Assembly: GCA_946412445.1 (NCBI GenBank)
Contig: CAMKHH010000065.1
Coordinates: 1 to 6,790 of the forward strand
From: an uncultured Eubacterium sp.
Lineage (GTDB): Bacteria > Bacillota > Clostridia > Lachnospirales > Lachnospiraceae
Length of the DNA: 6,790 nt
Reading direction: 5' to 3'
Position 1 is the first letter of the stretch. The number at the start of each line of letters is the position of its first letter. The notes beneath the pieces were generated by a model. The model did not search any database. It was given only the letters and a program-made list of their open reading frames with translations, and was not told the origin of the DNA. Shown here piece by piece: positions 1-6,156 of this stretch. A program made the translations under genes and the position numbers.

Positions 1-11
1 TACCTTTATTA

Positions 12-20
12 TGATATAAT
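12..20 (+). promoter_or_regulatory. Extended -10 promoter element of the fab operon
   Basis: The sequence TGATATAAT is a perfect TATAAT -10 hexamer (15-20) preceded by the TGN extended -10 motif (12-14). Transcription would start near base 26-28, leaving a leader of about 75 bases before fabH. With a normal 17-base spacer the -35 hexamer would lie just left of the window, so it cannot be assessed. This is the only convincing promoter seen, and the tight spacing of the nine genes suggests it serves all of them. A second TATAAT at 76-81 lacks any -35 partner. Confidence 0.7.
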
Positions 21-32
21 TTGATAATCAAA
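20..32 (+). promoter_or_regulatory. FabT-like operator (13-base inverted repeat)
   Basis: TTTGATAATCAAA is a perfect inverted repeat: six-base arms TTTGAT and ATCAAA around one central A. It begins on the last base of the -10 hexamer and covers the predicted transcription start, where a bound protein would block RNA polymerase. From family knowledge, FabT, a MarR-type repressor of streptococcal fatty-acid synthesis genes that uses acyl-ACP as co-repressor, binds palindromes of the TTTGA-N3-TCAAA type. Finding such a site directly before fabH makes a FabT-like regulator the best inference. No regulator gene is in the window, and another dimeric repressor could use the site. Confidence 0.65.
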
Positions 33-102
33 GTAATATTAGGATTGGATTAAGCCCGTTAATTAAAGGGTAAACTATAATTGAAAGGGCTGGACATAAA
101 TT
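33..102 (+). other. Untranslated leader of fabH
   Basis: This A/T-rich leader contains no recognised riboswitch or strong hairpin. Two similar words, AATTAAAGGG (61-70) and AATTGAAAGGG (79-89), form an imperfect direct repeat. AGCCC (53-57) can pair with GGGCT (87-91), or less well with GGG at 68-70, but these helices are only three to five base pairs. The fabH ribosome site is weak: GGA at 92-94 is 8 bases from the ATG, and the better AAAGGG (84-89) is 13 bases away. Confidence 0.45.
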
Positions 103-1068
103 ATGATTGGGAAAATATACGGAACGGGCTCTTATGTTCCATCGTTTGTCTGGGATAATGATAAGCTGTCCGAAATAGTAGAAACCAGTGATGAATGGAT
201 AAGAGAACGAACAGGCATTGTCAGGCGGCACCTGATAGAAGGGGAGGAGAATACCACTTATTTGGCATCCCGGGCAGCTTTCGAGGCTTTAAAGGATGCA
301 GGGATACAGCCGGAAGAGATTGACTTAATTATCGTGGCTACAATATCTGCCGGGGAGATTATGCCGTCCTCTGCCTGTGGGGTTCAAAAAGCAATTGGAG
401 CTGTTAACGCTGTCTGTTTTGACTTGAATGCCGCATGTACCGGCTTTCTTTTTGCGTTGAATACGGCACAGGCATATCTGGGGCAGGGAATCTATAAAAC
501 TGCAATTGTAATTGGAGCAGAAAGCCTTTCAAATCTGGTGAATTGGACAGATAGATCTACCTGTATACTTTTCGGAGACGGTGCAGGGGCTGTAGTGCTG
601 AAGGCCTCCAAAGACGGAAAGTACAGTCAGGTAGCTTACTCGGATGGAAGAAAAGGCGGGGTACTGACCTGCAGCAGCAGAAACCAGAAAAAGTATGAGA
701 GGCAGCCTGTGGATGCCGAAACCTATATGCAGATGGATGGTGGTGAGGTTTTTAAATTCGCGGTGTCAAAGGTACCTGAGGTTATACGGGAACTGCTGGT
801 TAAGGAAAACTTAAGTACAAAGGAAATAGCATATTATATTCTTCATCAGGCGAATGTACGGATTGTTCAGTCTGTGGCAAAGCGGTTGGGAGAAAAGATG
901 GAAAAGTTTCCGGTTAATATGGGGGAATATGGGAATACATCATCTGCCAGTATTCCTATTCTGCTTGATGAGATTAATAAAAAGAAAGGTTTTCGGAGAG
1001 GCTCATATATTGTCCTGTCGGGATTTGGCGGCGGCTTAACCTATGGCGCAAGCCTTTTGCAATGGTAA
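103..1068 (+). CDS. fabH: Beta-ketoacyl-ACP synthase III (FabH)
   Basis: This enzyme starts each fatty acid by condensing a short acyl-CoA (acetyl-CoA or a branched primer) with malonyl-ACP, releasing CO2, in the cytoplasm. The 321-residue protein has the family's usual length and opens with the typical GTGSYVP motif (7-13). The thiolase-fold triad is complete: Cys112 in NAACTGF, His248 in LHQAN and Asn278 in GEYGNTS. The C-terminal glycine loop GFGGGLTYG (307-315) is also typical. The ATG at 103 places the N-terminal motif correctly, although its ribosome site is weak. As first gene behind the promoter and operator it is the natural control point of the operon. The primer preference (straight or branched) cannot be read from sequence alone. 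Confidence 0.97.
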   Translation: MIGKIYGTGSYVPSFVWDNDKLSEIVETSDEWIRERTGIVRRHLIEGEENTTYLASRAAFEALKDAGIQPEEIDLIIVATISAGEIMPSSACGVQKAIGAVNAVCFDLNAACTGFLFALNTAQAYLGQGIYKTAIVIGAESLSNLVNWTDRSTCILFGDGAGAVVLKASKDGKYSQVAYSDGRKGGVLTCSSRNQKKYERQPVDAETYMQMDGGEVFKFAVSKVPEVIRELLVKENLSTKEIAYYILHQANVRIVQSVAKRLGEKMEKFPVNMGEYGNTSSASIPILLDEINKKKGFRRGSYIVLSGFGGGLTYGASLLQW

Positions 1069-1113
1069 AGAAAGTCAGCAATAAGCTGTTTTCATAAAAA
1101 AATAAATTTATAT

Positions 1114-1119
1114 AAGGAG
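1114..1119 (+). promoter_or_regulatory. Ribosome-binding site that sets the acpP start
   Basis: AAGGAG lies 2 bases before the ATG at 1122 but 8 bases before the ATG at 1128, so the second ATG is the better start. The 23 bases before it (1091-1113) are almost entirely A and T (one C), which should leave the site unstructured and favour strong translation of a protein needed in high amounts. Confidence 0.75.
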
Positions 1120-1127
1120 ATATGATT

Positions 1128-1352
1128 ATGTTGGAAAAAATTAAAGAAATTGTAGCAGAATCACTGGGTGCAGAGGTAGGTTCTCTGACAGAACAAACTT
1201 CATTTAAAGAGGATTTGGGGGCGGATTCACTGGATTTGTTTGAGATGGTGATGGCATTAGAAGAGGAGTTCAATGTAGAGATTCCTACAGACGATCTGGA
1301 GAATATAAAAACCATTGGTGATGTGGGTCAATATATTCAAAAATTACAGTAA
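1128..1352 (+). CDS. acpP: Acyl carrier protein
   Basis: This small acidic cytoplasmic protein carries growing acyl chains as thioesters on a 4'-phosphopantetheine arm, and every other Fab enzyme here acts on its cargo. From the ATG at 1128 it is 74 residues. The attachment site is Ser34 in the signature GADSLDLFEMVMALEEEF (31-48), which leads into acidic helix II, the docking surface for partner enzymes. The start at 1128 is preferred over the in-frame ATG at 1122 (76 residues, MIMLEK) on ribosome-site spacing. The gene lies 59 bases after fabH, the widest gap in the cluster, without any visible terminator or convincing extra promoter. Its position next to fabK matches the streptococcal locus. 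A separate holo-ACP synthase must modify it and is not in this window. Confidence 0.97.
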   Translation: MLEKIKEIVAESLGAEVGSLTEQTSFKEDLGADSLDLFEMVMALEEEFNVEIPTDDLENIKTIGDVGQYIQKLQ

Positions 1353-1381
1353 GGAAAGAATACAAAATAGAGTCATAAAAC

Positions 1382-1387
1382 AGGAGG
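1382..1387 (+). promoter_or_regulatory. Ribosome-binding site that sets the fabK start
   Basis: A perfect AGGAGG sits 8 bases before the ATG at 1396. The same reading frame is open back to an ATG at 1315, but that start lies inside acpP, has no comparable ribosome site and would add 27 residues unlike the FabK family. Confidence 0.9.
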
Positions 1388-1395
1388 CAGTCTTT

Positions 1396-2334
1396 ATGAA
1401 GACGGAAATCACCGAATTACTTGGAATCAAATATCCTATTGTTCAGGGGGGCATGGCCTGGGTGGCAGAATATCATCTGGCGGCAGCTGTATCAGAAGCA
1501 GGCGGACTTGGACTGATCGGAGCAGCAAGTGCTCCGGCCCAGTGGGTGCGTGAGCAGGTACAAAAAGCAAAAGCCCTGACGGATAAACCATTTGGAGTCA
1601 ACATTATGCTGATGAGTCCCTACGCAGACGAGGTTGCTGATGTCATAGTGGAAGAAGGAGTCCAGGTGGTTACTACCGGAGCCGGGAATCCGGAGAAATA
1701 TATGAAGATGTGGAAAGCGGCTGGAGCTAAGGTGATTCCGGTGGTTGCCTCCGTAGCTATGGCAAAGCGTATGGAACGTATGGGTGCTGACGCTGTAGTG
1801 GCAGAAGGAAGTGAAGCGGGAGGACATATCGGAGAGACTACGACCATGGTTTTAGTCCCACAGATTGCTTCAGCGGTGAAAATCCCTGTGATTGCGGCTG
1901 GTGGTATTGCGGACGGACGTGGGGTTGCTGCAGCATTTATGCTGGGGGCAAAGGGAGTCCAGCTGGGGACTCATTTTGTCGTGACGAAGGAATCCCAAGT
2001 GCATGATAATTACAAAAAATGTATTATAAAAGCAAAAGATATTGATACAAAGGTGACGGGCCGCTCCACGGGACATCCGGTGAGGGCGCTGCGGAACCAG
2101 ATGACAAAAGAGTATTTGAAAAAAGAGGCAGAAGGTGCTTCCTTTGAAGAATTGGAACTGCTGACTTTAGGAGGACTTAGAAAGGCTGTAGTAGACGGTG
2201 ACGTTATAAGCGGAAGTATTATGGCAGGGCAGAGTGCGGGTTTGGTAAAGGAAGAACTGACCTGTACAGAGCTGATTCAAAAGTTGATAAAAGAAGCAGA
2301 TGAGTTGTTGAAAGGAAACACAATCTATGAGTAA
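1396..2334 (+). CDS. fabK: Enoyl-ACP reductase II (FabK), FMN-dependent
   Basis: FabK carries out the last step of each elongation cycle, reducing trans-2-enoyl-ACP to acyl-ACP with NAD(P)H and FMN. It is a TIM-barrel flavoprotein of the nitronate monooxygenase family, unrelated to the FabI reductase. The 312-residue product starts MKTEITELLG and shows the flavin-barrel motifs in order: PIVQGGMAW (14-22), KPFGVNIML (64-72), VVTTGAGNP (91-99), EGSEAGGHIG (137-146), PVIAAGGIADGRG (164-176) and GAKGVQLGT (184-192). His144 aligns with the essential His144 of Streptococcus pneumoniae FabK. The phosphate-binding glycines are in AAGGIADG. Related 2-nitropropane dioxygenases share the fold, but the location between acpP and fabD and the FabK-type N-terminus decide the assignment. 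FabK enzymes are insensitive to triclosan. The stop overlaps fabD by 8 bases. Confidence 0.96.
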   Translation: MKTEITELLGIKYPIVQGGMAWVAEYHLAAAVSEAGGLGLIGAASAPAQWVREQVQKAKALTDKPFGVNIMLMSPYADEVADVIVEEGVQVVTTGAGNPEKYMKMWKAAGAKVIPVVASVAMAKRMERMGADAVVAEGSEAGGHIGETTTMVLVPQIASAVKIPVIAAGGIADGRGVAAAFMLGAKGVQLGTHFVVTKESQVHDNYKKCIIKAKDIDTKVTGRSTGHPVRALRNQMTKEYLKKEAEGASFEELELLTLGGLRKAVVDGDVISGSIMAGQSAGLVKEELTCTELIQKLIKEADELLKGNTIYE

Positions 2335-3247
2335 GACAGCATTTATCTTTCCGGGACAGGGTGCACAAAAGCCCGGTATGGGAAAAGATTTTTATGATAG
2401 ATATGAAACGGCCCGGAAGGTGTTTGAAGATGCCGGACAATGGCTGAATCTGGATATGAAAGAGCTTTGTTTTGAAAAAAATGACAGGCTGGATGCTACA
2501 GAGTATACACAAGCTGCGCTTGTAACAACCTGTCTTGCGATGGAAAAGGTAGTCCGGGAGCAGGGATTGTGTCCGGATGTGACGGCAGGCTTAAGTCTGG
2601 GTGAGTATTGTGCAATTGAAGCTGCGGGAGGATTCAGCCTGAAAGATGCCATAACCACTGTCCGCAAAAGAGGTATTTTGATGGAGCAGGCGGTGCCTGC
2701 CGGACAAGGAGCCATGGCGGCTGTTCTGGGCCTGAATGGAAGCCAGATTGAAGTTGTAATTCAGGAGATAGATGGAGTGAGCATTGCCAATTATAACTGT
2801 CCGGGACAGATTGTAATTACAGGCAAAAAAGCAGCGGTGGAAGAGGCTTCACAGAGATTGAAGGAAGAGGGAGCAAGGAGATGTCTGCCACTGAATGTAA
2901 GCGGGCCTTTTCATTCTGCAATGCTGACAGGTGCCGGACGCGAACTTGCGCAGACATTGGAGGAGGTGGAGGTTAAAGAACTTAACCTTCCGTATGTTAC
3001 GAATGTAACCGCAGAGTATGTCACGGATTGCAAAGAGATTAAAGGGCTGCTGGCCCGCCAGATTTTTTCACCGGTTCTTTGGCAGCAGAGTGTGGAAAAG
3101 ATGATTCTGGATGGAGCAGATACCTTCATTGAGATTGGACCGGGCAAGACACTTGCAGGATTTATGAAAAAGATAAATCCGGATGTAAAAGTATATAACA
3201 TCCAGACTGCAGAGGATATGGAACAATTGATGCATTTACAGAAATAA
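2327..3247 (+). CDS. fabD: Malonyl-CoA:ACP transacylase (FabD)
   Basis: FabD transfers malonate from CoA to AcpP, supplying the extender for FabH and FabF. The 306-residue protein has the normal length and shows FPGQGAQ (8-14), the nucleophile elbow GLSLGEY (88-94) with Ser90, Arg115 in VRKRG (binds the malonyl carboxylate in the family), the GPFHSAML motif with catalytic His196, and the closing EIGPGKTLAGF (269-279). One departure is visible: the residue before the active serine is Leu89, where the textbook motif is GHSLG. The start ATG lies inside the end of fabK (8-base overlap, different frame), with AAAGGA 10 bases upstream inside fabK, so the two are probably translationally coupled. 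A polyketide-type acyltransferase is unlikely given the stand-alone domain and context. Confidence 0.96.
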   Translation: MSKTAFIFPGQGAQKPGMGKDFYDRYETARKVFEDAGQWLNLDMKELCFEKNDRLDATEYTQAALVTTCLAMEKVVREQGLCPDVTAGLSLGEYCAIEAAGGFSLKDAITTVRKRGILMEQAVPAGQGAMAAVLGLNGSQIEVVIQEIDGVSIANYNCPGQIVITGKKAAVEEASQRLKEEGARRCLPLNVSGPFHSAMLTGAGRELAQTLEEVEVKELNLPYVTNVTAEYVTDCKEIKGLLARQIFSPVLWQQSVEKMILDGADTFIEIGPGKTLAGFMKKINPDVKVYNIQTAEDMEQLMHLQK

Positions 3248-3264
3248 ACAAAAGGGAGTGTAGA

Positions 3265-4005
3265 ATGTCTGATAAAAAAGTCGCAGTAGTTACGGGAGCT
3301 TCCAGAGGAATTGGAAAGGCCATAGCATTGGAGCTTGCCAGAAATGGTGCACTTGTTGTTGTTAACTATAATGGTTCCGAAGAAAAAGCGGAGCAGGTTC
3401 GCTCGCTGATTCAAGATGAAGGCGGAGAGGCGGTCATTGAACAGTGTAATGTGGCGGATTATGAGGCATGTGAAGAGTTTTTTCGTACTGTAATCAAAAA
3501 ATACGGGAAGATTGATATATTGGTAAACAATGCGGGAATTACAAAAGATGATCTGGTGATGCGTATGAATAAGGATGATTTTGCACAGGTCATAGATGTA
3601 AATCTGAAAGGAACGTTCAACTGTATTCGTCATGTATCCCGTCAGATGCTGAAGCAAAGAAGCGGACGGATTATTAATATGGCATCAGTCGTAGGTATTT
3701 CAGGTAATGCCGGGCAGGCCAATTATGCTGCTTCGAAAGCCGGAGTTATTGCTTTGACAAAGTCTGTGGCAAAAGAGCTGGCATCCAGGGGAATAACGGC
3801 CAACGCAGTCGCACCCGGATTCATAGAAACAGATATGACAGAAGTACTTTCAGAAAGTGTGAAGGAACACACAGCAGAGATGATACCCATGAAAACATTT
3901 GGAAGACCTGAAGATGTGGCAAAAGCTGTGGCTTTTCTGGCATCAGACGAAGCAGGATACATTACCGGACAGGTACTATGCGTAGATGGCGGCATGGCGA
4001 TGTAA
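3265..4005 (+). CDS. fabG: 3-oxoacyl-ACP reductase (FabG)
   Basis: FabG reduces beta-ketoacyl-ACP to (R)-3-hydroxyacyl-ACP with NADPH in the cytoplasm. It is a 246-residue classical short-chain dehydrogenase. The nucleotide-binding TGASRGIG motif is at 10-17, the structural NNAG at 88-91, and the catalytic residues are Asn113, Ser141 (in MASVVG), Tyr154 and Lys158 (YAASK). The C-terminal region ends in the typical ITGQVLCVDGGMAM. Arg14 in the cofactor motif fits the NADPH preference of FabG. GGGAG at 3254-3258 lies 6 bases before the ATG. The gene starts 17 bases after fabD. Many short-chain dehydrogenases share these motifs, so the specific name rests on full-length FabG-like sequence plus operon position. 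Confidence 0.97.
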   Translation: MSDKKVAVVTGASRGIGKAIALELARNGALVVVNYNGSEEKAEQVRSLIQDEGGEAVIEQCNVADYEACEEFFRTVIKKYGKIDILVNNAGITKDDLVMRMNKDDFAQVIDVNLKGTFNCIRHVSRQMLKQRSGRIINMASVVGISGNAGQANYAASKAGVIALTKSVAKELASRGITANAVAPGFIETDMTEVLSESVKEHTAEMIPMKTFGRPEDVAKAVAFLASDEAGYITGQVLCVDGGMAM

Positions 4006-4007
4006 TG

Positions 4008-4014
4008 AAGGAGG
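4008..4014 (+). promoter_or_regulatory. Ribosome-binding site that sets the fabF start
   Basis: AAGGAGG ends 5 bases before the ATG at 4020. The same frame has earlier ATGs at 3978, inside fabG, and at 4005, overlapping the fabG stop, but neither has a ribosome site and the family begins MKRRVVVTG, matching 4020. Confidence 0.88.
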
Positions 4015-4019
4015 TTTTA

Positions 4020-5258
4020 ATGAAAAGAAGAGTAGTAGTAACCGGAATGGGAGCAGTTACGCCTCTTGGCAATGATGTAAAGTCTTTCTGGGACGGAATC
4101 CGGGCTGGAAGGGTCGGAATTGGTGAAATCACCAGATTTGATACTACAGATTTTAAAGCAAAGCTGGCAGCGGAAGTAAAAGATTTTGTGGCAAAGGACC
4201 GGATGGACTTTAAATCGGCGAAACGAATGGAACTTTTTTCTCAATATGGAGTAGCGGCTGCACTGGAAGCACTTGCAGATGCGGGAATCAACATGGAAAA
4301 GGAAGATCCATTCCGCGTTGGTGTAATCGTAGGCTCCGGTATTGGAAGTCTGCAGTCCATGGAGAGGGAGGAACAAAGGCTATTGGAAAAAGGGCCATCC
4401 AGGGTGGATCCCTTACTTGTTCCGAAGATGATAACTAACATGGCAGCCGGAAATATATCAATTATTACAGGAGCAAGGGGAAAGTGTACGAATGTGGTAA
4501 CTGCCTGCGCATCCGGGACGAACAGCATCGGTGACGCTTACCGGGCAATTCAGTATGGGGATGCAGAGGTCATGCTTGCAGGAGGTACAGAAGGGTCCGT
4601 TTGTCCGATTGGGGTGGCAGGATTCACCAGCTTGACAGCACTTAGTACCTGTGAAGACCCCATGCGTGCTTCCATTCCGTTTGACAAAGACAGAAGCGGA
4701 TTTGTTATGGGAGAAGGTGCAGGGGTCGTCATCCTGGAGGAGCTGGAGCATGCCAAATCCCGCGGTGCCAGGATCCTGGCAGAGATCGTAGGTTATGGTG
4801 CGACTGCTGATGCTCATCATATTACTTCTCCAATCGAGGATGGAAGTGGTGCGGCAAGAGCCATGGAAGATGCAATGAAGGAAGCAGGGATAACCCCGGA
4901 TCAGGTGGAATATATCAATGCCCATGGAACGAGTACCTACTATAATGATTTATTTGAAACAAAAGCTGTTAAAACTGCTTTTGGAGAAGCCGCTGAAAAG
5001 GTAAAGATTAACTCAACCAAATCAATGATTGGCCATCTGCTGGGTGCAGCAGGGGGGGTGGAGTTTATTGTATGTGTTAAATCAATTTTGGATGGATTTA
5101 TCCATCAGACAATCGGGACCAGAGAAACAGAGGAAGAGATGAATCTGGACTATGTAATCGGAGCACCCGTTGAGCAGGAGATAAATTATGCGATGACAAA
5201 TTCTCTGGGCTTCGGCGGACATAATGCTACATTGCTGATTAAGAGGTATCAGGAGTAA
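4020..5258 (+). CDS. fabF: Beta-ketoacyl-ACP synthase II (FabF)
   Basis: FabF elongates acyl-ACP by two carbons through decarboxylative condensation with malonyl-ACP. From the ATG at 4020 it is 412 residues, the standard FabF length. It begins RRVVVTGMGAVTPLG (3-17). The catalytic set is complete: Cys163 in TACASG, His302 in NAHGTST, Lys334 in NSTKSMIGH and His339 in the same motif. Phe398 in NSLGFGGHN corresponds to the family's gating phenylalanine loop. Ile108 in GSGIGS sits where Escherichia coli FabF has an isoleucine lining the acyl pocket. The motif after His302 reads GTSTYYND, with Tyr where many FabFs have Pro. The gene follows fabG by 14 bases. FabB is ruled less likely by length and FabF-type sequence, and no second elongating synthase is visible. 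Confidence 0.97.
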   Translation: MKRRVVVTGMGAVTPLGNDVKSFWDGIRAGRVGIGEITRFDTTDFKAKLAAEVKDFVAKDRMDFKSAKRMELFSQYGVAAALEALADAGINMEKEDPFRVGVIVGSGIGSLQSMEREEQRLLEKGPSRVDPLLVPKMITNMAAGNISIITGARGKCTNVVTACASGTNSIGDAYRAIQYGDAEVMLAGGTEGSVCPIGVAGFTSLTALSTCEDPMRASIPFDKDRSGFVMGEGAGVVILEELEHAKSRGARILAEIVGYGATADAHHITSPIEDGSGAARAMEDAMKEAGITPDQVEYINAHGTSTYYNDLFETKAVKTAFGEAAEKVKINSTKSMIGHLLGAAGGVEFIVCVKSILDGFIHQTIGTRETEEEMNLDYVIGAPVEQEINYAMTNSLGFGGHNATLLIKRYQE

Positions 5259-5269
5259 GGGGAAAAGTA

Positions 5270-5698
5270 ATGGATTTTGAGCAGATTATAAAATTAATAG
5301 AAAAAGTGTCGGCATCCAATCTGTCTTCCTTCCAATATGAGTCAGAAGGACTGAAGCTTAGCCTGGAAAGTGGAAAGGTAATTCAGAATACAGTTGCAGT
5401 GCCTGTGAATACAGTACCTTCTGATAAAGCTTTAGAAGTTTCTGGTGAGGAGATGGAACCGGAGGGAAATCTGGTAAAATCCCCATTGGTCGGAACCTTC
5501 TATGCAGCACCTTCAGAAGATTCAGAACCATTTGCCAGTGTAGGGGATAAGGTTAAAAAAGGACAGGTGCTGGCTATCGTAGAAGCTATGAAGCTTATGA
5601 ATGACATAGAGAGTGATTTTGACGGGATGATAACGGAAGTTTACGTGAAGAATGGTGAAACCGTGGAGTATGGTCAGCCGCTATTCCGAATCATTTAA
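5270..5698 (+). CDS. accB: Biotin carboxyl carrier protein of acetyl-CoA carboxylase
   Basis: AccB carries CO2 on a covalently bound biotin between the biotin carboxylase (AccC) and the carboxyltransferase (AccDA), the committed step that makes malonyl-CoA. The 142-residue protein has a conserved N-terminal helix (about 1-35), a variable linker (about 36-66) and a C-terminal biotinyl domain (about 67-142). Biotin attaches to Lys108 in the canonical VEAMKLMN. The thumb characteristic of acetyl-CoA carboxylase carriers is seen in SPLVGTFYAAPSEDSEPF (71-88), which separates it from decarboxylase carriers. The gene starts 11 bases after fabF, and its ribosome site (AAGGGGA, 5257-5263) overlaps the fabF stop codon. 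Biotin must be attached by a ligase (BirA) encoded elsewhere. Confidence 0.96.
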   Translation: MDFEQIIKLIEKVSASNLSSFQYESEGLKLSLESGKVIQNTVAVPVNTVPSDKALEVSGEEMEPEGNLVKSPLVGTFYAAPSEDSEPFASVGDKVKKGQVLAIVEAMKLMNDIESDFDGMITEVYVKNGETVEYGQPLFRII

Positions 5699-5702
5699 CT
5701 CT

Positions 5703-5708
5703 GGAGGG
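5703..5708 (+). promoter_or_regulatory. Ribosome-binding site bearing on the fabZ start
   Basis: GGAGGG is 3 bases before the ATG at 5712 and 9 bases before the in-frame ATG at 5718. The spacing favours 5718. The choice changes only two residues. Confidence 0.65.
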
Positions 5709-5717
5709 TGAATGGAT

Positions 5718-6146
5718 ATGAACAGATTAAATATTAAACAGATTGAGGAAATTCTGCCGCATCGCCATCCATTTCTGCTGGTAGACTATATCGAGGATTA
5801 TATACCGGGTGAGTATGCTGTCGGATATAAATGTGTGACTTTCCGTGAAGATTTCTTTCAGGGACATTTCCCCGGGGAGCCTGTGATGCCGGGAGTACTG
5901 ATTGTGGAAGCACTGGCGCAGACCGGAGCAGTGGCAATTCTTTCAAAGCCTGAGAACAAGGGGAAAATTGCATATTTTGGGGGAATTGATAAGTGTAGAT
6001 TTAAAGTCAAGGTTCAGCCGGGCGATAAATTACGCCTGGAAACAAAGATCATCAGGCAAAAGGGTCCTGTAGGTGTTGGAGAGGCTGTGGCCTCCGTGGA
6101 TGGAAAAGTTGCCGTAAAAGCTGAATTGACATTTATGGTTGGATAA
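5718..6146 (+). CDS. fabZ: 3-hydroxyacyl-ACP dehydratase (FabZ)
   Basis: FabZ removes water from (R)-3-hydroxyacyl-ACP to give trans-2-enoyl-ACP, the substrate of FabK. From the ATG at 5718 it is a 142-residue single hot-dog fold protein of normal length. It has the opening signature [12 protein letters not shown] (12-23) and the active-site segment [20 protein letters not shown] (49-68), with catalytic His50 and Glu64. [18 protein letters not shown] (86-103) is the usual strand region. It sits 19 bases after accB and 10 before accC; placing fabZ between accB and accC is a known Firmicute arrangement. It could also be an isomerising FabN-type enzyme, which shares all these motifs, but the sequence cannot decide this. 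The ATG at 5712 (144 residues) is an alternative start. Confidence 0.96.
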   Translation: MNRLNIKQIEEILPHRHPFLLVDYIEDYIPGEYAVGYKCVTFREDFFQGHFPGEPVMPGVLIVEALAQTGAVAILSKPENKGKIAYFGGIDKCRFKVKVQPGDKLRLETKIIRQKGPVGVGEAVASVDGKVAVKAELTFMVG

Positions 6147-6156
6147 AGGTGGGTAT

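Noticed and set aside
59..66. The palindrome TTAATTAA as a second operator
   Set aside because: It is a short A/T palindrome expected by chance in A/T-rich DNA and does not match the TTTGA-N3-TCAAA pattern.
76..81. A second TATAAT close to fabH as an alternative promoter
   Set aside because: No -35-like hexamer lies 16 to 18 bases upstream and no TG extension is present. The transcript would start almost at the fabH ribosome site.
28..231. A 67-residue minus-strand frame over the fabH promoter and start
   Set aside because: It covers the operator, the leader and the conserved fabH N-terminus. It has no upstream ribosome site and no similarity I recognise.
1057..1114. An internal promoter before acpP (TTGCAA at 1057-1062 or TATATA at 1109-1114)
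   Set aside because: TTGCAA has only a poor AATAAG at the right distance, and TATATA has a weak CTGTTT as its -35 and would start transcription at about the acpP start codon. A/T richness alone explains both.
1315..1395. An N-terminal extension of FabK starting inside acpP
   Set aside because: The extra 27 residues are translated mostly from acpP coding sequence in another frame, lack family similarity, and the perfect AGGAGG belongs to the ATG at 1396.
2911..3657. A 248-residue open frame on the minus strand across the end of fabD and the start of fabG
   Set aside because: It lies wholly antisense to two strongly conserved enzymes, no ribosome site (a CCTCC-like word on the + strand) precedes its ATG, and the translation shows no recognisable domain. 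It is a shadow frame.
4458..4925. A 155-residue minus-strand frame inside fabF
   Set aside because: It is antisense to the active-site region of fabF, where the + strand is clearly coding, and it has no recognisable motif.
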